The notes beneath the pieces were generated by a model. That model was not told the origin of the DNA. It did no database searches and saw only the letters and a list, made by a program, of their open reading frames with translations. From Candidatus Binatota bacterium (GTDB taxonomy: Bacteria; Desulfobacterota; Binatia; UBA1149): a stretch of 64,000 nt of DNA. This document shows, one piece after another, positions 32,884-42,600 of this stretch (the first letter of the stretch is position 1; each line of letters begins with the position of its first letter). A program made the position numbers and the translations under genes. Where the stretch lies: contig DUBO01000028.1 of the NCBI GenBank assembly GCA_012960245.1, positions 1 through 64,000 on the forward strand, in the 5' to 3' direction.

Positions 32884-35106
32884 ATGGGCAATGCCAACGC
32901 GTTAAAGCTGAAAGAACAGCTCAGGGTCAACGACCGGGAGCTGGCCGATACGGGACATCTTTTCGGGCTTGAGAAGCTTGAGCGCAAGGAAAGCGACCCC
33001 GGCACCTACGAGGCCGTGTGGCACATACTATCTAATCTCTGTAACGCCGCGTGGTCGGTGGGCTGCAAGGTTTCCAGTTCGCCCATTGCCGCCGAGGGTG
33101 GCGACGCCCTGTGGGCGCTGCACACCCCCACCGGCGAGGCGGTGTGCGTGTCGCGCGGCATCACCGCCCACCCCGGCCTGCTGGCCGACATGATACGCAA
33201 CTTCATCGAGCTCGACTACGAGGACTACCCGGGCTTTCACCAGGGCGACATTTTCGAAAACAACGATCCCCACTACGGCGGCATCCACGCGCCCGACTTC
33301 GACATGGCCATGCCGATCTTTTACGGCGACGAGCTGGTGGCCTGGACCAGCTGCGTGTCGCACGTGAGCGACTGTGGTTCGGTGACGCCGGGCTCCATCG
33401 GTTTTCTCAATCCCGACTGCTACTCCGACGGCCTGTGCATCGCCATGGAGAAGGTGGGCGAGGCCGACAAGTTTTACCCCTGGTACGACATGCGCATCAA
33501 GTCGCGCACGCGTACTCCTGACTGGGTGCTGGGCGACGCGCGCGGGCGTCTGGCCGGCTGCATCACGGTGCGCGAAAAACTCATCGAGGTCATCGACAAG
33601 TACGGGCTGGATTTCTTTCGCGACGCTTGCAAGGAGTACGTCGAAGACAGTCGCCGCTACGCCGTGGGCCGCGTCAGGACCCAGACCGTGCCCGGGCGCA
33701 TACGCAAGTCGCAGTTCAAAGACCTTGCCATGAAGGGCAAGCGCGTGCTGCTGGCCAAGCAGGACATCGACTGCCTGTTCAACCTGCCCATGGAGCTCGA
33801 GATCAAGGCCGACGCCAACGTGGCCATTTCACTCCGGGGCGCGAGTGGCACGGTGCCTTTCGGCGAGAACATAAGCCCCACCGCGCTCAAGTCGGGCCTT
33901 CTCAACGGCTACTCGCACATAGTTGGCTTTGACATGTTCAACTCGGGGCCGTCGGCTTCCTGGGAAGTTGAAACCCCGCCCGGTGGTTCCTGGGCAAACC
34001 CGTTCGAGAAGGACTTCTCGGCCTCGTCGGGAGTGGCTTGGGCACCGGCGGTGATGTGGATGAGCAGCCTTTACGAGGTTTTCGGGCGGTTGTACCACAT
34101 GCGCGGTTTCATAGAGGAGATGGCCGCCGGCGCGGCCACCACCATGACGGCCGAGTTCGCGGGCATTAACCAGACCGGCCAGTACGTGGCCGGCCTCACT
34201 CTTGAGCAGGCCTGCAACGGCTCGCCCGCGCGCGGCTTTACCGATGGTGAGAACAGCGCCTGGTGCATCTATACGCCCAACGCCGACTTCGGCAACGCCG
34301 AAATCGCCGAGCTCTACTACCCCATTCTCTACCTGGGCCGTAACCTGGAGCCCGACTCGGCAGGCTACGGACGCTTTCGCGGTGGCCTCGGTCACACCGC
34401 CGTGTGGATGGTGCACAATACTCCGGGCATCGAGTACCAGTGCGGTTGCGCCGGTATACGAAGCAAGACGATTTCGAACCACGGCATGTACGGTGCTTAC
34501 CCGGCGGTGCCCGACCGCCCGGCCTACGCCCACGACACCAACGTCAAGGAACTCATAGATGCGCAGAAACCACTGGTGCACGAGCGCGGTGACCCCGAGG
34601 ACCAGCAGATCTCCAACAACGTCAAGGCGCGTGAACTCGAAGACGCGGCCATAGCTCCCTTCGTGACGCCCGAGCCCTTGCAGAACTACGACATCATCGT
34701 TCACCCGGTGTCTGGCGCCCAGTCGATGGGCGACCCCCTGGACCGCGATCCGGCGGCCGTAGAAGACGATCTCAACAAGGGCTGGGTGCGCGCCGGCGTG
34801 GCCGAGCGCGTGCACGGGGTGGTGGCGGTGAGCAACGGTCGCTGGACGGTAGACGAGAAGGCCACCGCCAGGAAGCGCAAGGAGCTGCGCGACAAACGCA
34901 AGGGCAAGGCCGTACCGTTTCGCCAGTGGTGGGATGAAGAACGCAAGCGCGTAGAGGCCTGCGAAAACATGGATCCGGCCGTCATCGAGATGTGGCGCAG
35001 CTCGATGGAGTTGTCGCCGGGCTACGGCGACGAGCTACGCGCCTTCTGGCGGCTGCCCGAAGATTTTATTTTCGAGTTACCGGAAGCAGGCAAAGAGGGG
35101 AGCTGA
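32884..35106 (+). CDS. acxB: Acetone carboxylase alpha-subunit-like (HyuB/hydantoinase B family)
   Basis: A 740-residue hydantoinase B-family protein. Motifs include RGITAHPGLLADMIRNFIE, GDIFENNDPHYGGIHAPDFDMAMPIFY (the family NDP-GG-H metal region), and GLGHTAVWMVHN. Its length and its Cys-rich gamma-like partner fit the alpha subunit of acetone carboxylase, which carries the Mn/Fe-dependent carboxylation site, better than 5-oxoprolinase. ATG 32884 (MGNANALKL) is preferred over an upstream in-frame start because GGAAAG precedes it. It is followed after 3 bases by the gamma-like subunit. The beta-like subunit is at 11111-13252. Confidence 0.86.
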   Translation: MGNANALKLKEQLRVNDRELADTGHLFGLEKLERKESDPGTYEAVWHILSNLCNAAWSVGCKVSSSPIAAEGGDALWALHTPTGEAVCVSRGITAHPGLLADMIRNFIELDYEDYPGFHQGDIFENNDPHYGGIHAPDFDMAMPIFYGDELVAWTSCVSHVSDCGSVTPGSIGFLNPDCYSDGLCIAMEKVGEADKFYPWYDMRIKSRTRTPDWVLGDARGRLAGCITVREKLIEVIDKYGLDFFRDACKEYVEDSRRYAVGRVRTQTVPGRIRKSQFKDLAMKGKRVLLAKQDIDCLFNLPMELEIKADANVAISLRGASGTVPFGENISPTALKSGLLNGYSHIVGFDMFNSGPSASWEVETPPGGSWANPFEKDFSASSGVAWAPAVMWMSSLYEVFGRLYHMRGFIEEMAAGAATTMTAEFAGINQTGQYVAGLTLEQACNGSPARGFTDGENSAWCIYTPNADFGNAEIAELYYPILYLGRNLEPDSAGYGRFRGGLGHTAVWMVHNTPGIEYQCGCAGIRSKTISNHGMYGAYPAVPDRPAYAHDTNVKELIDAQKPLVHERGDPEDQQISNNVKARELEDAAIAPFVTPEPLQNYDIIVHPVSGAQSMGDPLDRDPAAVEDDLNKGWVRAGVAERVHGVVAVSNGRWTVDEKATARKRKELRDKRKGKAVPFRQWWDEERKRVEACENMDPAVIEMWRSSMELSPGYGDELRAFWRLPEDFIFELPEAGKEGS

Positions 35107-35109
35107 GCG

Positions 35110-35661
35110 ATGGCCGAATTTCACAAGGAAGACATTGCGCGCTTAATGGACGGGGAGCTGCCCTGGCCGGCCGTGCAGGACATGCTCAAAAGCCCCAAGG
35201 ATCTCGACCGCTTTGATAAGTTCCTCGAGATAATGGCCGAGCGCGTGCCATGGGACGACACCATACTGCTGCCTCTTACGCCGCAGCTGATGATAGTGGC
35301 GCGCAAGGGCGAGCGCGTGGTCAAGTGTGTGTGCGGGCAGGAGTACGGCGACTACCGCGTAAACTGGAAGCTGTCGGCCCTGGTGCACGTGCGTGACAGC
35401 CAGGAGGCCCTCGACGAAATCTACCGTGGCCGCGATGCCCTGGACGAGGCATGGGTGCAGTTGCGCGAGTACATCTGTCCGGGCTGCGGCAGTATGCTCG
35501 AAGTAGAGGCCGTGCCGCGTGGCTGCCCGCCCGACTTTGAATTCCTGCCCGACCTCGACACCTTCTACCGCGAGTGGTTGGGCCGCGAGTTGCCCGACAA
35601 GTGCGAGTACGAGGACCATACGCTGGCCGTAGTGGCCGAGTGGTCCTCGGAAGGAGAGTAA
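35110..35661 (+). CDS. acxC: Acetone carboxylase gamma-subunit-like
   Basis: A 183-residue protein, close to the roughly 168 residues of the AcxC gamma subunit. It has two Cys pairs, C73-x-C75 (VKCVCGQEYG) and C123-x-x-C126 (YICPGCGSML), plus Cys139, typical of the zinc-binding gamma subunit. KEDIARLMDGELPW and the EYGDYRVNWKL stretch fit that family. It follows the alpha-like gene by 3 bases and precedes a CoA-transferase gene by 7, so it is part of the 32884-39323 operon. Confidence 0.84.
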   Translation: MAEFHKEDIARLMDGELPWPAVQDMLKSPKDLDRFDKFLEIMAERVPWDDTILLPLTPQLMIVARKGERVVKCVCGQEYGDYRVNWKLSALVHVRDSQEALDEIYRGRDALDEAWVQLREYICPGCGSMLEVEAVPRGCPPDFEFLPDLDTFYREWLGRELPDKCEYEDHTLAVVAEWSSEGE

Positions 35662-35668
35662 TCCACGG

Positions 35669-36889
35669 GTGGCCGGCAGCCAGCCAACGGGAGCCCTCGA
35701 CGACCTGAGGGTAGTTGATCTCACGCGCACTTTCTGGGGCGCCATGGCGGGTACATTGCTTGGCGACTTTGGCGCCGACGTCGTGCGCCTGGATTCGCCC
35801 GACGGCAGCAGCCGCGAGTTTCCCGACGACATTGAGCGCCCGGCCCTGGGCGACAACGACTGCATGGGCGCGCTTGTGCATCGCAACCGTCGCAGCGTGG
35901 CCGTGGATATTTCGAACGACGAAGGCCGCGCGCTGGCCCGCGAGCTGAGCGCGACGGCCGATGTGTTTCTCACCGATCTCGCGCTTGATGAGCTTGAGCG
36001 CTGCGGGCTTGACGAAAACAGCCTGCGCGAGATGCGCGAAGATATAGTGTACCTGCGTGGTTCGGCCTTCGGCCCCGAAGGCCCCGACAAAAACGAGCCT
36101 CCACTCGACGAGTTGGCCGCCGCGCGCACGGGTATGATGCCCATACTGCCCGAGCCCGGACAGCCGCCGGTCTACCCGGGCCACGGGCAGATGTATACCT
36201 CGGTGATGCTGGCCCTGGGCGCGGTGACGGCGCTGCTTCACCGCCGTGCCACTGGCGAGGGACAGGCCGTGGACGCCTCCCTGCTGGGCGGCAACATGTA
36301 CGGCGCCAGTCTTGACCTGCAGGCCTTTCTCGCCATCGGCGGACAGCGTTTCTGCGAGCCGGTTTCGCGGCTCGACGCGGGCAACCCGATGAGCGGCACC
36401 AAGTATCCCACCAACGACGGGTTGTGGGTCACGCTCACCATGCCGGAGACCGATCGCTGGTGGCCGGCGCTGTCGGGCCTGGTGGGCCTGGACAGTGACG
36501 ACCCGAGATTTGCCACACACGACTTGAGGTGTGGCGACAACCGCTTGCTGCTCATGGAATTGCTTGACGGGGCGTTCCAGCTCGAGTCGGCAGCCCACTG
36601 GCGCGAGCGTTTCAACGAACTGCAGATGTCGGCCGACGTCATCGAGAGCTACGAGTTTCCGGCCGCCGATGCGCAGGCCAGTGACAATCGCTACATCATC
36701 GAGCTCGAAGACGGGCAGCGCTCGCTCGGCTTCCCGGTGTGGATGCAGGACACGCCGGCGGCCATGCACCGCGAAGCACCCGCGGTGGGAGAACACACGG
36801 ACGAGTTGTTGCTTGCGCTTGCCGGCATGGACGAGGCCCGCCTCGAGCGCCTGCGCAAGGCAGGGGTCGTGTCGGGAGGAGAGCGCTGA
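35669..36889 (+). CDS. CaiB/BaiF class III CoA-transferase (first of three)
   Basis: A 406-residue class III CoA-transferase. LRVVDLTRTFWGAMAGTLLGDFGADVVRLDSP is the N-terminal motif; the acyl-anhydride Asp is probably in PPLDELAAARTGMM. GEGQAVDASLLGG marks the small domain. The start is GTG at 35669, 7 bases after the gamma-like subunit stop. The gene's stop overlaps the ATG of the next CoA-transferase (TGATG). The family normally works as an interlocked homodimer; here three paralogues are coexpressed. Confidence 0.9.
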   Translation: MAGSQPTGALDDLRVVDLTRTFWGAMAGTLLGDFGADVVRLDSPDGSSREFPDDIERPALGDNDCMGALVHRNRRSVAVDISNDEGRALARELSATADVFLTDLALDELERCGLDENSLREMREDIVYLRGSAFGPEGPDKNEPPLDELAAARTGMMPILPEPGQPPVYPGHGQMYTSVMLALGAVTALLHRRATGEGQAVDASLLGGNMYGASLDLQAFLAIGGQRFCEPVSRLDAGNPMSGTKYPTNDGLWVTLTMPETDRWWPALSGLVGLDSDDPRFATHDLRCGDNRLLLMELLDGAFQLESAAHWRERFNELQMSADVIESYEFPAADAQASDNRYIIELEDGQRSLGFPVWMQDTPAAMHREAPAVGEHTDELLLALAGMDEARLERLRKAGVVSGGER

Positions 36890-38100
36890 TGGCGGGCGCG
36901 CTCGACGGCATACGCGTCATCGATCTCACCATGTGGTTCCAGGGCCCGGTGGCCGGTCAGCACCTCGCCGACCAGGGCGCCGAGGTCATACACTTTGAGA
37001 ACCCGAAGGGAGGCGATCTCGGCCGCGGCGTGGCGAGCATCAAGGCGCTGCCCGTGGGCGACTGGAACCAGTACTTCCTGGTCATAAACCGTAACAAGAA
37101 GAGCATGGCGGTTGATCTCAAGAGCGATGCAGGACGCCAGGTCATGTACGAGCTGGTGGAGAAGTCCGACGTTTTTCTCACCAACCTGAGCGCCGGCGCG
37201 CTGTCAAAATGGGGCGTGAGTTACGATGACCTCTCTGCCATAAACCCGCGCTTGGTCTACGCCATGGGCAGCGGTTATGGGCCGCGCGGCACGGTGACCA
37301 AGCCGTCTTTCGATCTCACGGTGCAGGCATTGATCGGCGTGATGACCCGCCTGGGCGAGCCCGGTCAGCCGCCTATCTACCTTGGCATGGGTTCGGGCGA
37401 CGCCATGGGTGGCTTGATGGCGGCCTTCGGTATCACCACCGCCCTCTGGGCCCGCGAGAAGACCGGCCGTGGGCAGTTTCTCGACGCGTCGCTCTACGGT
37501 GCGCAGTTGTTCATGGCCGCGCCCACGATGCAGGCGTGGCTGGCGACGGCCAGTGACAGGTTCTCGCGGCAGGTGTCGCGCAGCCATGCACGCAATCCGA
37601 CCTGGAATACTTATCGTGCCTCGGACCGTTGGCTGGTCGTTTGCGTGCACAACGACGACGGGCAGTGGGCGAAGCTGGCCGGTGCACTAGGCGATGACGT
37701 GCTGGCCGCTGACGCGCGTTTTACGACTGAAGCCGCACGCGGCGAAAACAATGTCGAGCTGGTGGCCGAACTCGACCGCGTGCTGGTGGGCGACACGGCT
37801 GAGAACTGGGTCGAGAGGCTCGCAGAGACCGGGCTGCACGCGGGCGTGGTGTGCACGCTGGCCGAGCTGGCCGAGGACGAGGGCGCCTGGGCCAACGACT
37901 ATCTCGCGCGCACCCACTGCAACGAGGTCAATCGCGAGGTGATGCTGCGCGGCCTGCCCCTGGGCTTGCGTGGTACCCCGGGCACGATCAACACGCTGGG
38001 CCCCGAGCTGGGACAGGACACCGAGTTGATACTGTTCGAAACCCTGGGCTACGACTGGGATCGCATCGGCGAGCTCAAGTCGTCGGGCGCCATACTCTAG
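36889..38100 (+). CDS. CaiB/BaiF class III CoA-transferase (second of three)
   Basis: A 403-residue class III CoA-transferase starting at ATG 36889 within the stop of the previous gene. GIRVIDLTMWFQGPVAGQHLADQGAEVIHFENPKGGD, the SGYGPRGT motif and SFDLTVQALIGVM (catalytic Asp) are all present, and GRGQFLDASLYGAQ marks the small-domain entry. A longer in-frame extension upstream to 36739 is out of frame with, and overlaps, the first CoA-transferase and is not used. Confidence 0.9.
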   Translation: MAGALDGIRVIDLTMWFQGPVAGQHLADQGAEVIHFENPKGGDLGRGVASIKALPVGDWNQYFLVINRNKKSMAVDLKSDAGRQVMYELVEKSDVFLTNLSAGALSKWGVSYDDLSAINPRLVYAMGSGYGPRGTVTKPSFDLTVQALIGVMTRLGEPGQPPIYLGMGSGDAMGGLMAAFGITTALWAREKTGRGQFLDASLYGAQLFMAAPTMQAWLATASDRFSRQVSRSHARNPTWNTYRASDRWLVVCVHNDDGQWAKLAGALGDDVLAADARFTTEAARGENNVELVAELDRVLVGDTAENWVERLAETGLHAGVVCTLAELAEDEGAWANDYLARTHCNEVNREVMLRGLPLGLRGTPGTINTLGPELGQDTELILFETLGYDWDRIGELKSSGAIL

Positions 38101-38102
38101 GA

Positions 38103-39323
38103 ATGCCGGCCGTGGGCGCAGGCAGTACACAGAAACCCGGTGCCCTCGACGGCCTGCGGGTGCTCGACCTGGGCAGCATGATGGCTGCGCCTTACGCGGC
38201 CACGCTGCTGGGCGATCTCGGCGCCGACGTCATCAAGGTCGAGGCCCACCGCGGCGACGACAGCCGCTACCTCGGTCCCGAGCGTGACGGTGAACACACG
38301 CCTTTTCTTGCCATCAACCGCAACAAGCGCAGCCTTCTGCTCGACCTGCGGCAGGACGAAGCCCGGCCGGTGTTCGAGCGGCTGTTGGCCACCACCGACG
38401 TGCTCATCACCAACGTGCGGGAGCCCGCCCTGTCGCGGCTCGGCCTTGCCTACGAGCAGGTCAAGGCCCATCGCGACGACGTCATCTGGGCGGGGGTTAC
38501 AGCTTTTGGCCCCGACGGTCCTTACGCGGGCCGACCCGGCATAGACTTCCTGGCCCAGGGCTACGCGGGGATGATTTCCCTGAACGGTCAACCTGGCTCT
38601 GAGCAGGCGAGGGTAACCATACCGGTGGTGGACGTGATGACCTCGGAGCTGGTGGTCACCGGTGTGCTGGCGGCGTTGCTGGTGCGCGAGCGCACGGGTG
38701 AGGGACAGCGCGTTGACGTGTCGTTGCTCGACGCGTTGGCGCACGCGCAGTCGCCGGGCCTGGCGGTGTGGAACGTTGCGGGCGAAGTGACGCCGCGCAC
38801 GGGCAACGCCAGCCAGTACTTTGCCCCCTCGGGCATCTACCCGACCCTCGATGACAGCCACGTTGTAATCACCTGCCCCGCCGACAAGTTCTTTGCCAAC
38901 CTGTGCAGCGCGCTCGAAGTCGACTGGCACGAGCAGTCGCGCTTCGCGTCGGTGAACGATCGCCTGGCCAACGCTGGTGAGCTCGACGAGTTGGTCGCAT
39001 CGCGCACCCGGACATTTGATCGCGAGGAGTTGGTCGAGCGCCTGGTGGCGGCCGACGTTCTCACCGCGCCCATAAAGACCATTGACGAGGTCAGCAGCGA
39101 CCCGCAGCTAAGGCACAACGGCATGCTGGCCGAGGTGGAGCACGCCACGCTGGGCCCGGTGACGGTGACCGGTGTGCCGGTCAAGCTGGGGTCTACCCCC
39201 GGCTCGGTGCGCCTGGCGCCGCCCGTGCACGGCCAGCACACACGCGAACTGCTGGCGGAGCTGGGTTACGACGCCGACGCGGTCGAGCAGTTGCTGTCTT
39301 CGCGCGCTGCCGGCGCTGCCTGA
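38103..39323 (+). CDS. CaiB/BaiF class III CoA-transferase (third of three)
   Basis: A 406-residue class III CoA-transferase, starting 2 bases after the previous stop. Motifs: LRVLDLGSMMAAPYAATLLGDLGADVIKVEAHRGDD, AFGPDGPYAGRPGIDFLAQGYAGM with the catalytic Asp, and GEGQRVDVSLLDAL. It ends the plus-strand operon that opens at the acetone-carboxylase alpha-like gene. It resembles formyl-CoA/crotonobetaine transferases most closely of the three. Confidence 0.9.
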   Translation: MPAVGAGSTQKPGALDGLRVLDLGSMMAAPYAATLLGDLGADVIKVEAHRGDDSRYLGPERDGEHTPFLAINRNKRSLLLDLRQDEARPVFERLLATTDVLITNVREPALSRLGLAYEQVKAHRDDVIWAGVTAFGPDGPYAGRPGIDFLAQGYAGMISLNGQPGSEQARVTIPVVDVMTSELVVTGVLAALLVRERTGEGQRVDVSLLDALAHAQSPGLAVWNVAGEVTPRTGNASQYFAPSGIYPTLDDSHVVITCPADKFFANLCSALEVDWHEQSRFASVNDRLANAGELDELVASRTRTFDREELVERLVAADVLTAPIKTIDEVSSDPQLRHNGMLAEVEHATLGPVTVTGVPVKLGSTPGSVRLAPPVHGQHTRELLAELGYDADAVEQLLSSRAAGAA

Positions 39324-39609
39324 GCGCTTACGGGCCGACTGCGCGCGGCCGCCTTGCTGCAAACCCTGGTTGTCGGTAGCCCCCGATCGAGGCGGCGCCA
39401 GGCTAAGCCGGGTATGGGGCAAGCTGCGGCTCCACCGACTCGGTGGTCGCCACCAGCGGGCTTAAAGTGGCGGGGGAGGTCAGATAATCCGGGCATGACT
39501 CTTGCGTCAACACACTAAAGCGGTCGATTATTGAAGCAGGCTGCTGTTTACCAGTCGCTGTCGTAACAAAGGGGGGTCCTTCGTGCGGCAAGGCCACGGA
39601 AGAAAGCTG

Positions 39610-42600
39610 ATGAAACTTGTTTTGCCCGCCCGTACTTCTTCGCACGGCGATGTCCGCTTGCCGATGCTGCTTGCTACCTGCCTGCTTGCGACGGCCGTAA
39701 TAGCCGAACCCGTGTCGGCCGGCGTGTTGAGGCCGCAGCAGTCCTGTCAGAAAACCGTATCGAAGAGCGGCCGCAAGTATCTCTCATCGGTGGTCAAGAC
39801 TCTGTCGAAGTGTCGCGAGTCTGAGTTGTCTGGCAAGCAGACCGCGGCCTGCGACGAGGCAAGGACCACCGGCAGGCTTCAGAAAGCCGCTGACAAGTTA
39901 GCGGCGAAGATAAGCAAGGGTTGTGGAGGGCTCTCTACAGCTGAGCTGGCCGACCCGAGACCACGGGGGTTGGCGTTTGGCAGCCTCGTGTCATTGCTGT
40001 CGGGGCAGCAGGCCGAGCACGAGAGACTGGCCCGTCACCTGGTCGACCTGGTCTACGGGCAACCTGACCCTGCCCAGCCGGCTTACGGTAAGGAGGCGAT
40101 GTCCTGCCAGAAAACCCTGGGCAAGGGAACGGCCAAGCAGCTTAAGAACGCGATCAAGGGTCTTGGTTCACGCTGCGCAGACCGGGTGGACAGGGGTGGC
40201 ACCGTCGAGGGCGACGCTTTTCGCTCGGTAGAGGGCTGCCTGCAGACGGCAGCCGATGCGCTGGCTTCGTATGCGGAACGCGGGGCTGCAAAAATTTCAA
40301 AGAGATGCGACGACCAGGCTGTCGCGGGCTTGCGTGCCTGCGGGCACGCGGGTGGCTCGGCTGGGCAGACCATGGCGGGGTTAACCGGCTGCCTGTTCGA
40401 CAGGGCCGTGGGCGTAGCCGCCTCGGCGCTCGAACTGGAGCACGCCAGCGGTGGTTCGCTGGTCAAGGGAGCACTGGGGGTTGCCGACGTCGCTGGCGAG
40501 GGCGACACCCTGCGGGCTGCAGACGCTACCGTGCTGCTTGTTGATCCAGGCAGCGCAGATACGATCCTGGTGTCGGGTGAGACTGACTCCTCCGGGCAGT
40601 TCAGCTTCAACGTCCAGGCCTACCGCAGTTATCGCCTGTGCTGGGAAAAGGAAGGTCAACAGTCCTGCGCCGCAGAAGATTTCGAAGCCACGCGGGGGTC
40701 GCTGAACTTGCCGGACCAGGACCTCACCGCTCCGCGTGGGGCCGGGAGCACGTTAGTATACGGCAAGGTTCTCAGGGCCGACGGGACCGCCTGTTACCGG
40801 CGTTACAACGGTAGCGACCCCACTTTTCGTGGAGGTGCTTCGCTGCTGGCGGTAACAGGTGGACAAGTCGCAGCGCGGGTAGAGGTGGGATCTGACGGGT
40901 CTTACATGCTTCTCGCACCGTCGGCGGGCGACTATATCGTGGTGGCCGACTGCGGAGACGAGACCTCTACCGCGGCCGTGTCCGCGGCGGGTGGCAGCGG
41001 GGTACTGAGAGAGGACCTGCGCATGATCAACGCCGGCCCGGTACCGGGGAGCCTGGTCGTGACCGATTCCGACGGCAACCTTATTACCGATCCCTTGCAG
41101 GTATCCGAAGGTGACGAGTTGTTTGTCCAGGTTGACTTCGGAAGCGCCACCCCGGGCGACCTCGAGTACCACTGGACGGTGACCAGGGGAGAGGGCGAGG
41201 TGCTCTCGCCGGCCGGCCCCGGGCGGTCGTCGCAGGCTTGTATCGATCCGTTGCTCGGCGATTTTGCCAAGTGGATTCCCAAGGGAATCGGCAAGATCCA
41301 GCAGCTCGTGGTATCGGCGAAAAACAATTACGGCGGCTTGTCCAGTGCGGCGATAACTTTCGGACCGCTTGATCCCAGCGAGCTCTTTGTTTACGACCCC
41401 TGCCTTTTCGAGCTGAAGGACGAAGACACGCTGTGCGGTGACGGTTACAATGTCAGCGGCGGCAATAACGTGCCTGAGCCGGCGGGCGGCCGTAAAGAAT
41501 TTCTCACCGAGAAATACCGTGGTAGTTCCAACAGTAAGAACGACGCCTGCCTGTACTACAACCTGGTAGACCCGGACTGCGTGGACCTGGACTGTGACGG
41601 TGCGCTCGATCCGGGCAGCGACCCCGACGGAAAGTGCAGCCGCCTGACGCTCGGCGACTGGTGGACAAAAAACGGCTTCGACCCGGTGACCGGGCTGGGC
41701 ACGGACGTCGTCAGTGCCTGGTACCTGAACAGCAACGACCTGGGCTTCGGCCGCGAGATGCAATGCCGGGTAACCTCTTACAGCCCCTACCTGCTGGCGA
41801 AAATATTGACCGGGGCGAGCGGGCTGGCTCTGCCCAGTTCAGGCCGAGACGCTGATTATCCGTACCCCATGGCGGGCGACTTGTACCTGGACCACACCTG
41901 GCTGGAGAACCTTAGCCTGGAGGCACCCGATTACGTGAAACTGTTCAGGGGCTTTCCGGCCACGGTGGCCTGCTACGTGGTCAATTACACCACCGATTTC
42001 TGTAACAACTACCCCACCAACCTGGCAGCGAATGCGGATTTTGCCTACGAGGGGCAGCAGCAGATAGAGGCCAACCCTGGGGTGAATCCCACCCACGCGT
42101 ACGGCACGGTGGCCATGGAGTTCAGCCCGGTAGAGGGCTTCGGCGAGCTGGGGCCGGTGACCAAGTTCTACGTCTACGACGGTCGCACCGCCTCGGGGAC
42201 GCGCCTGGGTGCTGCCAATCTTGATGGCTGCGGCGCGAAGAGCGTACCCGAAGTCTGCATGTCCTGTCACGGCGGATCCTGGCCGGGCGACGGTAACCAG
42301 GGTGCTGAATTGGACGCGATAATTGCTGGCCTGACCGACAATGTGAACTGCGAGCTGGCGGGCATAGGTATTACCACACCGGGCGACATCGCGGATCCGG
42401 CGTGGATCAAGCGCCGCGACCTGCTGGCCAAAATCACACCTGACGGAGACAATTACTCGAGCTTCCTGCCCTTTGATCCCAAGACCTACGTGTTTCCCCC
42501 GGGCCATCTGGCTGTCGCCAGTGAAGCCGAGCAGGAAGACAACATGAGGGCGCTCAACGAGATGGTGAAATACACCGAGCCGAGGCTGCCGATAGAGGAA

